Under the pieces are notes generated by a model. That model worked only from the letters and a program-made list of their open reading frames with translations, made no database searches and was not told where the DNA came from. A stretch of 64,000 bases of DNA, from assembly GCF_020520425.1 (NCBI RefSeq), contig NC_079492.1, positions 143,499,861 to 143,563,860 on the forward strand. Direction: 5' to 3'. The DNA comes from Spinacia oleracea. Lineage: Eukaryota > Streptophyta > Magnoliopsida > Caryophyllales > Amaranthaceae. Positions 11,771-23,489 of the stretch are shown here, in pieces. Position 1 is the first letter of the stretch, and each line of letters begins with the position of its first letter. The position numbers were made by a program, and so were the translations under genes.

Positions 11771-12696
11771 AATGGTATCAATCAAGGGTTATCAAAATCG
11801 TGATTCTACTTTGAGTCGGAAAGAACTCTTATAATCGAATTGTAAAATCGAATTGTAGAATGTAAGATTCTACGAACAACATAATTAAAATTTTATTCAC
11901 AAATTTCAATTAAAGTGCTTATATTATAGGTGCAAAACTTAATAACTGAAATATATAGTTGTTTAATAGTTAAATTGCAATAATAATTAACAATATTTTT
12001 CTGTTAATAACTTTCTCATCATGATTCAACTTTACGAGGTTTTCTCTAGTTGAAAAAAAAGTGTAGAGTTGTGTAGATTCGTAAATCGAACCGCAAGACA
12101 TATTTGAATCGAAGAATCGTAAGATTATACGATTTAAATCGCAATTTTAATAACTACTATCAGTTGCTTTTGTATGTCTTAGTTGGTTTCCCTTGGGTGA
12201 ATTATCTGATCCTTGTCTATAAGATATGCTCATCGTCCATTGTAAAATATGCTCACTATCATTAAACTTTTAGTAAATGGATTCTAAATTAATGATTCTT
12301 CACATACTTTGTGATTTTTTATAGAAAAATGTAGGGCAACATACTTTGAGATGAAAGAAGAACTTAGAATTCGTTTTACAAACGATTCTTGTTTTCTTTT
12401 TCGGGCATTCTAAAAATATTTCTTGTTTATATTTTTAGCATATATTTTTTAACATCTTTTAGAAATTTGTGCCAAAAGAATAACAGTAGTAAAAAAAATA
12501 TGATTATTTTCCCCACCCAATTATTCCCACAGAGTGGCCACGTCTATTTTTCTTTTTGTTCTTTATTCATTACCCATTCCTCATAAAAGTACATAATAAT
12601 TATTATTTTTGTTACACACACATGTAATTTCTTAATGGTCATATTTACACACAATAGAAAACCTTTTGTCAAATGGAGGGAGTAGTGTATTTCATA
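11771..12696. other. intergenic, likely old repeat
   Basis: No gene. The segment 11785-12160 begins TTATCAAAATCGTGATTCTAC and ends in the inverted sense (ATCGCAATTTTAATAACT), so it may be a decayed inverted-repeat element. I see no clear target duplication. Confidence 0.4.
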
Positions 12697-12905
12697 CTTC
12701 CTCCATATTTTAATACTCGCAACGCCTAGACTTTTTACATTATTCGTATATTCTACGTTGACTATTGACGGTGATCTATATGTAAGATAAAATATAGTCA
12801 TGTGTACGTGATTCTGTTAGATTCATCTCAATGTGTATTTTAAAAATATCAAATGTTTATAATTTTTACTTAAAGAGATTAAAGATATTAATGATCAAAT
12901 ATGTC
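12697..12905. mobile_element. partial Stowaway-like MITE
   Basis: Starts after TA with CTTCCTCCATATTTTAATACTCG and continues colinear with the more complete copies at 21326-21603 and 30787-31031. The far end is lost. Confidence 0.6.
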
Positions 12906-12907
12906 GG

Positions 12908-13010
12908 AGGATGATGGTGAAGGAAGGAAGGCTGGAAGGGTGTTAAGATGATGATGGTGAAGGGAGGAAGGGAGGTTGGAAGGGTGGTAAGGTGATGATG
13001 CCATGATGGT
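12908..13010. repeat. purine-rich imperfect duplication
   Basis: About 50 bp of GATGATGGTGAAGG-type sequence followed by GGAAGG and GGAAGGGTG words, present twice in succession. Confidence 0.6.
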
Positions 13011-13984
13011 GAATTATGGAACGAAGAAGTGGTTGGGTTGAGGAAGGTTTCATTTTGTAATGGCTAAATTAGTAATTTCATACCTATTTGAGGGTGTTTT
13101 TAAGTAAAAGCGGGTGTCATAAACTCATAATGATATGCTAAATAAGTGGATTGGTTGGTTTTTATACTTGTACTAGCTCTGGAGCTAATTTAAAGAACGG
13201 ACTGTTATGTAGTACTCCCTCTGTCCTTTTTTATTATTTTCGCTTTTTGTTTCTAATTTTCCATTTTAATCTTTACATTTAGAATTTTACCTTTTATAAC
13301 TCTCTTCTTCACCGAGTACTAAAGGTGAGATATTTTAAGCACTCGTAGGTTCTTGAGGCATACAGTAGGGGTATGATCCTAGCTATTCTTGGCGAAGTAT
13401 GTGGGGTGCAAAATCTCTTTTGAAGGATGGCTTTTGGCTTATCGTGGAGGGTGGGCAATGACGTCGACATTAATGTATATATCAGGCCCGTCTATTGGGC
13501 GGTCCAATCGGACCTACAGTACCGGGCCACATAATTTTGGGGCCCAAAAGAAATATTGTTGGCGAAATCCCCCAGAAAATTAATACAATATGCTTTTAGT
13601 TTCTCTACTAAACCATGTATGAATTTTGTCTTAGTTGGTAAGGGAGATAATGTGCGTAGCTGACATACAGGGTTCAAATCCTTGCCACATTCCCTTTTCT
13701 TTCTTTTCTTTTTCTTTTTCTTTTCTTTTTCAAACTAATCCACATAAAACAATAAACCATATTATTATTTTAACTCTATATTTTGTATAAACAAAAAAAT
13801 ATTAATATATTAATTCTACGTTTTACATTAAATAATTGTCCATAAAAATTTATAGGGGCCTATTATCTGTGTATAGCACAGGGCCTCTAAATTGACGGAG
13901 ACGGCCCTGGTATATATGGTCGGATCCTTGGCTTATAAAAGAAGGTAAGGCCGTATATCCATCATTCATACTTTGTTTAAGTGT
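13011..13984. other. intergenic with repeat debris
   Basis: No gene. It contains half a Stowaway-type end near 13215, a pyrimidine-rich TTTTC microsatellite at about 13690-13730, and a GGGGCCT... GGCCCTGG block near 13853-13910 that looks like repeat debris. Confidence 0.4.
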
Positions 13985-14270
13985 AAGCTAGGCTGCTACA
14001 AAAATATGGTGATATAGTGATCTGGCTTCCTACTTGATCGATGCCTCGTACGGTGTCCTTTGAGGAAAGATGGTTATGGCTAGCTCGCAAGGTGAGGGTA
14101 GAGGATCTTCGTACTATTGCAAAACTGCTAGGGGCGGCTTGGACATGTAGAAACAAAATACTTTTTGAACAAGAAAACCCAGATGCAGTTACGATAGTCA
14201 TGGGCTTTGTGACTATAGGATTGCCCTACATAGCTGCATATATATCTGATTTAGTATTTATTAATTTGAT
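13985..14270 (+). pseudogene. LINE-type retrotransposon fragment
   Basis: The plus-strand frame from 14041 contains AAWTCRNKILFEQENP, a phrase typical of the region between the zinc-binding reverse-transcriptase tail and the RNase H of plant non-LTR elements. Only a fragment remains, with no upstream reverse transcriptase. Confidence 0.55.
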
Positions 14271-14830
14271 GACTTAGTTTCTCGAGAAAACAAATTATAC
14301 AAATTGTAAAATGTATATGATTGAAAAGTTATGATAAATGATGTAGTGTGTCTGTGTAGTTGACGAACTTAACGGATATTTTCATTTTATAGAATACGTA
14401 AAAATCTAAAATTTTATTTATTTAAAGTAGCAACCGGACATGGCCCAAGCCACACACTAATTTTAATTGTAAAAATTGTGTCAATTTATATAATAACTTT
14501 GTTTCAAAAACATCTGGCCAATTAAAGATCAATCTTCACCTTAGTCACCAAGTTGCATAAGGATATATGGAACCATAACAATAAGTTCATTGTACATTTT
14601 CTGCATTTTCAGTGTACATGCAAATGTGCCTCGTAGGATAAGACTACGGCTATATTTTGCCATATATAAATATATTCAGTTACTCACAAGTCACAAGTCA
14701 CAAGGCCGAGGCCAGTATAAATGCATAATGCACGTAGTGTTAAAATATAAGTAAAGATAGAATACTCTCATACTCCGTAATTAATTTACTGTAGTATTTT
14801 TTATGTTTTTGACCGATTCGTGGATTATGG
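14271..14830. other. intergenic AT-rich stretch
   Basis: I see no gene, RNA or clear element here. Confidence 0.5.
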
Positions 14831-15081
14831 ACCATGGTGCACGGTGAGTATGGTGCACCAAAAGAACATATGCGTATATATAAAAGAACATGATACTACG
14901 ACAAAAGAACATGCGGTATAATATTTTACTTTTCTGTTATAAAAAAATAATATATATATTATTTCACTATTATTAAAAATATAAATAAAAAATTTATTCA
15001 TGTAATTTTCACGTAACCAGATGTTCTTTTAATTATATACTAGTGTTCTTAAGGTGCGTCATGCTCACGGTGCACCATGGT
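14831..15081. mobile_element. fold-back MITE
   Basis: The ends are inverted repeats: ACCATGGTGCACGGTGAGTA at the left, and its imperfect complement ending CTCACGGTGCACCATGGT at the right. GAACA / TGTTC words lie inside both arms. The middle is AT-rich. The target duplication is not clear, so the superfamily is unknown. Confidence 0.7.
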
Positions 15082-15326
15082 TCACCTTCTAAATTACGGC
15101 TTTGGACGCACATTATAAAAGTTCATGCATGATCTATCACGTACTATTGAGTATTGACTATCTCGAAGAATCCAATGTCAAAAAAAAAAAAAAAAATCTC
15201 GAAGAATATAAATTATTTTAAATAATAAAAATAATTAAATAAAGTGATACTTTCGTACACAGGTATATATCCATCCAACTATAAATGATACTTTTGTTCT
15301 TTTAGCATCATAGTTAATTAGTTATA

Positions 15327-15496
15327 CCAACCAACATAAGTTGGTGAAGTTGGTGAGAAACTCATCTTGACTTGGAGGTCACATGGTCGAATCTCATCAG
15401 GTGTGCAATGCTTGGGCGTGGCTCAAGATAAAGCTTGCAACTAGACTGACTAATCTATGATAGATAGATGTTGGTTCAGTAGAATATTTTCTTACC
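15327..15496 (+). mobile_element. tRNA-derived SINE, second copy of the intron-10 family
   Basis: It aligns with the element at 4338-4508: AAGTTGGTG, ACTTGGAGGTCAC, box-B-like TGGTCGAATC and GATGTTGGTTCAGTAG at the end. It lies about 350 bp upstream of the lectin start. Confidence 0.65.
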
Positions 15497-15750
15497 TAGT
15501 AAAATAAAAATAAAATTATAATTATACCATTATAATATTAATTAACGAATAAATAAATGTGGTGGACAAGCAGAATAAATTATAAGCTAAGGGAATAACT
15601 ATACTTTTGATACATACGTAGTACTCCACTAATAATACGGAGTATTACCGAATAAATAAGTGTGGTAGACAAGCAGAATATATATATTTTTTTTAATCCA
15701 AATGGGGAATATTGTAAAATCATAACTCCTTGTTCGTAAAATCGTAAGTA

Positions 15751-15758
15751 TATAAATA
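15751..15758 (+). promoter_or_regulatory. TATA box of the lectin gene
   Basis: TATAAATA lies 101 bp before the lectin ATG. This leaves room for a 5' UTR of about 65-75 nt rich in CAA/ACA words, a normal plant arrangement. Confidence 0.65.
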
Positions 15759-15851
15759 GATAGGTTGAGCATGCAACTCAACTACAACACAAATCAAAAC
15801 ACGTGCTTATAATATTACACACTCATTTGCATCTTATTTTCGGCATAAGAA

Positions 15852-18661
15852 ATGGCTCAAGCAATCAAGGTATGTTTTTTTACTTTTTCATTAATATTAT
15901 ACTACGTATAAACTAATTTTTAATGAATTGGTGTTTGCAAAACATATTAAAATGTATAGAGGTCATAAGCTTTTAAAATGTTAGACATGCATTTCCTCTA
16001 GCTTTCTATTATTGAAATACTCCACTTCGTACAATATTGTGATGTTGCTGCCGCGGTTTTCTAATTCTCTAACCGATAGAGATTAGAAACGGTATACTAA
16101 TTAAGCATAAAATAGTAATTTCGGATGGTATACTAGGGTCTAAATGGTAACTTCAGGTAATAAATTGAGTTTGGCCCATGAAAAATAACATTTATCTTTG
16201 ACTTATAGGTGCCAAACTATGTTGTTTGGTACGAAATAAAAATACAATCACGTTACCAAACTATGTTATTTGGTACCACATGAGAATATAAATGCAACTA
16301 CTCTTTTTCTACCAAACTATAAACTATTACTACGTATTATATTATGAGTACAGCATTTCAAACCTCTACCGATTATAGAACAAGACTTCCTCGTTGCTGC
16401 CAACATTAAAGCTAGGAGATTGGAGTTTGTTTAAAAAAAATGAGAGGAGAGAGAATGATCGAGAGATAGTATCAGAAGGGGTGTAAGTTTGTCTTTATTA
16501 AAACAAGGAAGAAAGACACGCATTTCTTTTATTTAACGTTTTACCATTAAATGTGGCGCACCAATCAAGAGTCGTTCGATGTGATTTATCTAACGGTTTG
16601 TAATTCTTCTCATTCTTCTCATTATAAGGATTTTCTCATTGGATGAGGACCCTATAAATATACTTCGTATATCTCTAACTATTTCATTTAAATGATTTAA
16701 TTATCTTTTTTAAGGTACTTAATTAGGCCATACTAACTTTTTTGTGTTGAATTTCATAGAATCAAGAGGTTGAATACTATGGACCCTATGGTTCTAAATC
16801 CTCAGAAAACTATCGCATGCAACTTCGTGATGGAGAACAATTCAGAGAAGTTATAGTAAGACATGAGAGCATAGTAGACGCACTCGGGTTCGTGGTAGCT
16901 AAGCCAGATGGGACTACCGTCACTTACCAGTTTGGTGGCAACGGTGGTATTGAAAGCAAGGTTAGACTAACACGTACTAGTACATGTCTAATTCTTCATT
17001 CTTTTCGAGTAAACAATTTTCTTATAAGTCCTTTAACGTGTAATAATCCCCCATTTCTTTTTTCTTAAAATGCATATCTAAAGATTGTGCTCAAGACTGG
17101 CGAATACGTTACAGGGGTTAGTGGGATTAGTGGTTACTACCTATTGGTACTTGGTGTGTTGATTGCTGAGATAAAAATACACACCAATTTGAATCCGAAT
17201 GGATACGGGCCATTTGGAAATAGAAACAAAGTTTCAAGTCAGGAGAAATTTTCATCGCCGGTCATAACTGATGGACGTGCTACTGTTGGATTTTTTGGAA
17301 GAAATGGATGGTATCTCGACTCTGTAGGAGTCATGATCCCAAAGGTAAGATGTATATGTGTAGTACTTACCAAATTCTTAAATTAAAAAAATTAACTACT
17401 CCCCTTCCCAGTCCCTTTTTATTCTTTACGTTTGGTATCATATACGCGATTTAACAACTAATTGACGTTAATAACGATTCATCCTTTTTTATTTTAAACA
17501 ATGCAAAATTACGTTTATGATAATGTTTACACTTGTATCCAAAAATATGACGTTGGAAAAATGTGACAAGTTAATGTCTCAATAGAAAAATGTGAAAGGT
17601 TTTAACGATTTTAATTAATTAAAATAATCACTTGTATGATTTTTGACAGAATATTAACGACATTAATGATACAATATAAAAGAAAAGATTCTAAATGTAA
17701 AGATTAAAACGAGACACTTGAAACTAAAAGTGTAAAGAATAAAAAGGGACATAGGAAGTAGAATTTTATCATGTGAGATTGTGAAAACATGAAAATTAGT
17801 CTGACATATCAAGTAAAATACAAACAATAGTACAATTAAAAATACATCCATACTATCTAAATATATATCACTAATATGGATTTTACCGGTTATCATATGT
17901 TGTTGTTTTAATTTTCGTAGATGCCAGAGATTGAAATCTACGGGCCTTATGGTTCTCAACTCCCAGAAAACTTTAAAGTGCAACTTGAATATGGAGACCG
18001 TTTCAAGGAAGTCACAGTAAAGTATGGGTCCATAGTGGACTCACTGGGCTTCTTGGTATCTAAGAAAGATGGGACCACCGTCCCTTACCAGTTTGGTGGT
18101 AACGGCTTCTATGCAGGCAAGGTTAGACTAACATGTAATACATGTTTAAATCTACAAAAAAAAATCTAGGTAAAAATATACTTACAATTCCTTAAACATG
18201 TACTTATTTCCTCCTTATTTCTTAATATGTATATCTAAAGGTGACACTGATGGATGGAGAATATTTAACAAGGATTAGTGGAATCTTTGGTAATGCACCT
18301 AAATACCTACCTGACAATAGTGTAGTAATTGGTACGATGACAATACACACCAATTTGAATCCGAATGGATACGGACCATTTGGAAAAGGTATAGATATTC
18401 AAAATGTTAGGAACTACTCATCGCCGACCATGACTGATGGCCCTATTGTTGGATTTCTTGGAAGGAGCGGCAAGTTTCTTGAGTCTGCAGGAGTTATGAT
18501 CCGAAAGGTAAGATACTTATCAAAATAATACATAAATTTAATCAAGAGTCAACATTATTTCCCCGTTCTATAAACTAAAGTCGCATAGTTTCATTTTTGT
18601 TGTTTAATAAAGGTTAATATGCTAAAGCTTTTTTGAACGCCAAATACAGGAATTCCCGTGA
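15852..18661 (+). CDS. two-domain jacalin-related lectin
   Basis: Six exons (15852-15869, 16760-16960, 17084-17344, 17921-18121, 18241-18507 and 18650-18661), all joined in phase 0, give 319 residues. Jacalin-related lectins bind mannose- or galactose-type glycans. With no signal peptide, this one should be cytosolic or nuclear, as in stress-induced mannose-type members. Exons 2-3 encode domain 1 (about 7-160) and exons 4-5 domain 2 (161-316), so it arose by duplicating a two-exon module. Both domains begin with the G-P-Y-G glycine loop and contain IHTNLNPNGYGPFG. The sugar loop is GRNGWYLDS in domain 1 (D152), but GRSGKFLES in domain 2, where E308 replaces the usual Asp. Exon 6 adds only E-F-P and the stop, so it is the least certain exon. 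A TATA box precedes the gene, and a Stowaway-like MITE sits in intron 3. Confidence 0.9.
17399..17758. mobile_element. Stowaway-like MITE in lectin intron 3
   Basis: Element of 360 bp. The ends share AGTCCCTTTTTATTCTTTAC and its complement, with TA on both flanks (17397-17398 and 17759-17760). This fits the Tc1/mariner type. It is non-coding. Confidence 0.75.
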
Positions 18662-18975
18662 AACAAGGCAATGTAAGGCGATGTAAGTGCGTATGAATGC
18701 TTAAGTTATTATATGTATTTTCAAATAAGCCACATTAGTTTTTCCATAAACTATGAGTGAGTGGCCTCTCAAGAGTGATTGTAATCATAAGCTTGAGTGA
18801 ATGTTGTATTGTACTAATTTTCTAGTTTCCCTTATGTATTGGCTTATCTATACCATATGATAATATGAAGTCTTTTTTCCCTTTTAAATATTGCCTCTAC
18901 TCATTTTTTTTATTTGTTTTATTTCACCTTTAATTTTAGTTATATTATACCAAGCAAGGTCGATCTTTTAGATCA
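18662..18975. other. lectin 3' flank
   Basis: Presumed 3' UTR and AT-rich flank. No other gene is seen. Confidence 0.5.
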
Positions 18976-19855
18976 TGTTGAAAAATATGTTAAAATTAAT
19001 GCAAAATATGGCTCATAGCCATATAAAGAGTCGTGCAATTTATACATATGCTAATATGTTATCAATGTTAAGAAAATAGGGAGAAATTAAGGGAAGAAAG
19101 AGGAAGAGAGAAACGATCAAGAATAAACCAGCGTTTCTCTTATTTTAGAGACTATATGTAGGAACTATGACTAATAAGAATAATAATTAGAACAAGCTTA
19201 TCTGTAACAATGTCGTGGCGTGACACCAATCACTGCCCTAAAGTCGAATTTGCCCCGCTAAGTACACGCGAACTCGTAGCAACCGACCCCCATGGATACA
19301 CGACTCCAATCCTTCGGTGTACGATGAAGAACTAGATTGAGAACACCCTTAAGCAATGCCCAGAACAATGGTGGTTTTGTGTTTTCATTTCGGAGAAGAG
19401 GAAGAGATTAGTTTTCTGTGTCTCTTTTCTGAAAGGGAAGGTAGTCTTTTATAGCCAAAACGGTCAAGCCGAAAAACGGAAACACAATCAATTATTCCTT
19501 GATTGATTCCGTAACTGAAGCAAAAAACGGAATAATATCTTTGACGGAAATCAAATCGTCAAAGAAATCAATTAACCGTTACGTCAATCTCGCAAAGATT
19601 ACGTGACCAAAAATAATAACGGTTAGGAAAAAGGAGCCCCACCCACACCTGCGAACGTGCCGCGCCACTCGCCCGAGCCCGGCCCGGCCCGGCACGCGTG
19701 TGTGGTTACTAGTCCCACCTCTCTAGTCTTCTAACAAATCATTAAAGGGTAGTGGGATATTTGAATAAGGAAGCATGTGGGGTTTTTTTTATCAATGTGG
19801 GACAAGTGAGTTTTTATTCTTTTGAAGCATCACTTGGAGGGGAAAAACTCCAACA
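18976..19855 (-). repeat. LTR-like fragment (TGTTGG...CAACA)
   Basis: Read on the minus strand, the block starts TGTTGGAGTTTTTCCCCTCC and ends TTTTTCAACA. That is the form of a plant retrotransposon LTR of about 880 bp. It includes a GC-rich CCGGGCCGGGCC-like centre. The flanking five bases (gatca / ctata) do not match, so a clean solo LTR is not proven. Confidence 0.4.
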
Positions 19856-20034
19856 CTATATACTCTGTCCTTCATATTGTATTGTTGATGAATAATAGAT
19901 GACTAATATTTTGAAATTCAATAATTTTTCTAAACCTATTTTGAAATTCATTTCATCCTCGCTTTGGGTAATTTTTATTTTATCGCTTGATATTATCTTA
20001 CGATTTATCAATAATTCAACTTTAAATATACACA

Positions 20035-20549
20035 TAGAGGTGCAAACAAATCGAGTAGTGCCCTGATCATGTTCACGTTCATTTAGTCTCTTAAACAGAG
20101 TTCAAAAGTCTGTTCAAGGTTGGGTTTAAGAGATTTTGTGTTCGTGAACGATTCATGAACGTCTCGTTTATTAATCGAGCGGAGTTCATAAACGAGCTCT
20201 TTTTTCAAAACGAGCCTTGTGATTTAGAGTTTGATCATTTTAAAACATAATAATATCCACTAATTTAGCCATTCAAATTCAAAAATATTTTATTGATTGT
20301 ATGATATATTTTTTTTAATGTTAAAAGTCAAATACGATTTTTATCCTATATAAAACATGTATGGAAAATTTGAATATGAACATAAATGAACGAGCATACA
20401 TATGTTCATGTTCAATCTTGTTTGTTAAACGAGCTTCAAAACTTGTTCAAGCTCAACACATTTATTAAATAATTAAACGAACATGAACGAGCTTTAACCG
20501 AGCCTAGACCCGGATAGCTTATTGAGAGTCTCGACTCATTTGCACCCTA
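20035..20549. mobile_element. hAT-like MITE, degenerate target duplication
   Basis: Ends TAGAGGTGCAAACAAATCGAG-like and TAGGGTGCAAATGAGTCGAG-like are inverted repeats. The interior has many ACGAGC words. The flanks resemble each other (ATACACA / ATACATA) without matching. Confidence 0.6.
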
Positions 20550-20640
20550 ATACATAGTATGTGTATAAGTTAATAATGGTAAACTACTACGTATACACAA
20601 GATGCGACGCTATATGGCTCCCGGCCACATATTTCGTATT

Positions 20641-21212
20641 TAGGGATGGAAAAATAAAAGGATATCTATTTACCCGATCAACCTACAATTATTAAATGGA
20701 TGGAAACCTGAAATAAATGGATGACATGCGGGTGACAGATAAAGCGGGTAACAGGTAGTGTCGGATACAAATGACCCTCGCTCTATCCATTCGTTTAATA
20801 TATTTTTCACCCTAACTTTAATAAAAATATTACATATTCAAGAAATTAGTTTTAATTCTAGTTGCAAATTATTTTTCACCCTGGCTAATTTTAATAAAAA
20901 CATTATATATTCAAGAAAATAGTTTTAATTCATGTTGCAAATATTTTTCACAAATCATTTATTGTTATATTTGTATACAAATAATATTTTATTTATAAAA
21001 AATGACTATATGTTAGAGTTAATGTAATTTTTTTAAAATAAAAACTTCATCTGTTATTCACTCGATCTACCCGTTTCATACGCGGATGAAAGATGGTGGA
21101 TGTGCGTCAAGAATTAAGCGGGTGACATATGGATGCAGGTAGAGCGGATTGCTAAACGGGTGGATGCAGGTCAAGCCTCACTCGATCCAAATACGATCCA
21201 TTGTCATCCCTA
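20641..21212. mobile_element. hAT-like MITE
   Basis: Element of 572 bp with ends TAGGGATGGAAAA / TAGGGATGACAATGG and an exact 8-bp flank duplication TTCGTATT (20633-20640 and 21213-21220). An internal direct repeat of about 70 bp (TTTAATAAAAA...TTCAAGAAA) lies at 20815-20940. It is non-coding. Confidence 0.88.
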
Positions 21213-21325
21213 TTCGTATTACTTAAAACACCATCATAAAATGGAGAAAACCATTTATATCCTCAAACCTACCTACCTCTCTTTATATTTCCCCCTCTAA
21301 CAGCCTACAAGACTGATGAATAGCA

Positions 21326-21603
21326 CTTCCTCCGTTTGAAAATACTCGTAACGTTTGGGCTTTTACACTATTCACATATTCTACTTTGACTATTGTTGGT
21401 AATTTATATGTCAAGTAAAACATATATGTATAGTCATGTGAGATATATAATTCGATCTTGTTAGATTCGTCTCAATGTGTATTTTCAAAATATCAACTTT
21501 TTATAATTTTTGATTGAAGAGAATTTAAGATATTAACGATCAAAATTGTGCATTGGCATGCGTGAAAGTGACAAACGTTGCAAGTATTTCCAAACGGAGG
21601 AAG
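21326..21603. mobile_element. MITE related to those at 12697 and 30787
   Basis: Inverted ends CTTCCTCCGTTTG / CTTCCTCCGTTTG, 278 bp. The interior is colinear with the other two copies (ACTATTCACATATTCTACTTT and so on). The flanking dinucleotides are CA and TA, so the TA duplication is imperfect. Confidence 0.7.
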
Positions 21604-21854
21604 TAATACTAACCACGTGTGTAGTGTCCACACAAACATGCGTGACCTTGCGGTAAGTAATTCGTGATGCACTGTCAACCTGTAGTCATTTTATTTTGTC
21701 AATTACCACTTGACTTAAGTCAAATGTCAAGGTTGTGTTTTCCCTTATGTTTATTATACACTTTTATTGCATATCATCACTTATCGGTTATAATAAACGA
21801 GTTTTTCATGAAATAATATGAGGTTTCAGGAAGTTCACCAACTATCAACTACTA

Positions 21855-22157
21855 CTTCCGTTTCAAAATGATCTTTACACTTTCCGTTTAGTATGTTTCA
21901 TAAAATTCTTTACACTTTGCTTTTTGTATTTTTGGACATGAAAATTTATTACCTTATTACCCTTCTTATCCCCACAATATTTACAATTTTTCACTTACTT
22001 TCGCTTTATTTTATTTTTTTCCTTACACCAGGCCATCCACCTTTTTACACATTTATCTTATTTTTATCTCTATTTTATTATATTCAACCAACTTTTATAT
22101 TTTGTCTTAATACTTGTGCAAATAATAACCGTAAAAATCTTTATAAAATGGAGATAG
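21855..22157. mobile_element. Stowaway-like MITE
   Basis: Flanked by TA on both sides. The ends CTTCCGTTTCAAAATGATC and CTATCTCCATTTTATAAAGATT are imperfect inverted repeats. It is 303 bp and non-coding. Confidence 0.65.
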
Positions 22158-22457
22158 TAGGTTTTAAAAATACACTATATGCCCCTCCTTCCAAAAAAAA
22201 AACATCAAATACCCCTAGTTACTAACAAAGTTTACGGTCGTTAGTCATTAACCCTAATTAACTTGGTTAACAATTAAGCATGCAAAATCAAATGTATATC
22301 CAAATCAAATTGGGTAAAATTTAAGGTTTATACTCCTACGTCTTTTTATTTATTTTTGCCCCAAAATCATTAACGAAAAGGATAAAGATCTTATTAACCA
22401 ATTAAATTGCCCTAAGTACGTCTTTTTATTTTTATCCCCAATATAATTTCTTAGTTT

Positions 22458-22787
22458 GGCCCTGTTCTTTTGGACATAATTTCAGTTCAGTTTAATTCCA
22501 TTTAGTTCAATTCGATCAGCTCCATTCAGTTCACTTTTCAATTTACTATACCCTACTCTTCTTAAAAGTTGTGATTTTAGTCCAACGAAACTATAAATAT
22601 GGGATGGAGGGAGTATTTATTATTTATCATTTATCATTTACAATTTATTTTATTATTTATTATTTACTAATTATCCAGTTGCATTAAGTTTAATTAAGTA
22701 CGCAAATCCATTTAGTTTAGTTCATTTCAGTTAGATTCAGTTCAATTAGATCCGTCCAGCAAATAAAAAAGCTCCGAAGAACAAGGC
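22458..22787. mobile_element. MITE with GGCCCTGTTC ends
   Basis: The left end GGCCCTGTTCTTTTGGA and the complement of the right end (GCCTTGTTCTTCGGAGC) match. The interior is rich in TTCAGTTCAGTT words. The target duplication is not clear. Confidence 0.55.
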
Positions 22788-23489
22788 ATTTGTCCATTTG
22801 AGTTCTCCCTACATGATTTTTTCAAGTAATTTCTATTTCGATAATTAGATCATGTGAATAAATGGTGATTTTTCCTTGTCTTTGTGTGTACAGAACATTG
22901 CTATAGCGGAGTATATTGCTCCATTACTAGGATTTATGGGACAGAGAGAATACTACAATATCCATTAGATAATGGTGTTTCAATCAAGAATTTTGACATT
23001 ATTTACGATTATAAAAAAATCTTATACTCCGTAAATTTTTCCAATATATATACTAAAAACTTATTTATATGAAATCTTATTTGATTCATCTCAATAAGTA
23101 TTTTAAGATTATCAAAATTTATAATAAATTTTATTGATGCATAAATAGAGATAAATATGATATAAAATGTGAATTGACAAACATGAAAAGTACAAAATGA
23201 AAAACCATATGGGACAAAGGAAATACAAAACAACAAATACTAATCCAACGAAGGAAATTAATTCCTCTTTTCTATAGCAAAAAAAACTAATTAACCATTG
23301 TGTCAAAACCAGAATTACAATCCTCTGACAATTTGCAATGATTTCACACCAAATCTACTATACATAAACCAATTAAACTCGTTCATGTACCCACATAAAT
23401 TAACAAATAAAATTGAATTGAAAAAATTATTTTAAATAAAAAAAAATATATGTTGTGCATGTTCATGCACATACTTATAATTTTAGTGA
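22788..23489. other. intergenic, 3' side of the phytocyanin gene
   Basis: No gene seen. The segment 22979-23240 loosely resembles the interior of the MITE family at 21326. Confidence 0.4.

Noticed and set aside
18976..19855. Considered as a clean solo LTR
   Set aside because: The flanking 5-bp sequences do not match, so it is kept only as an LTR-like fragment.
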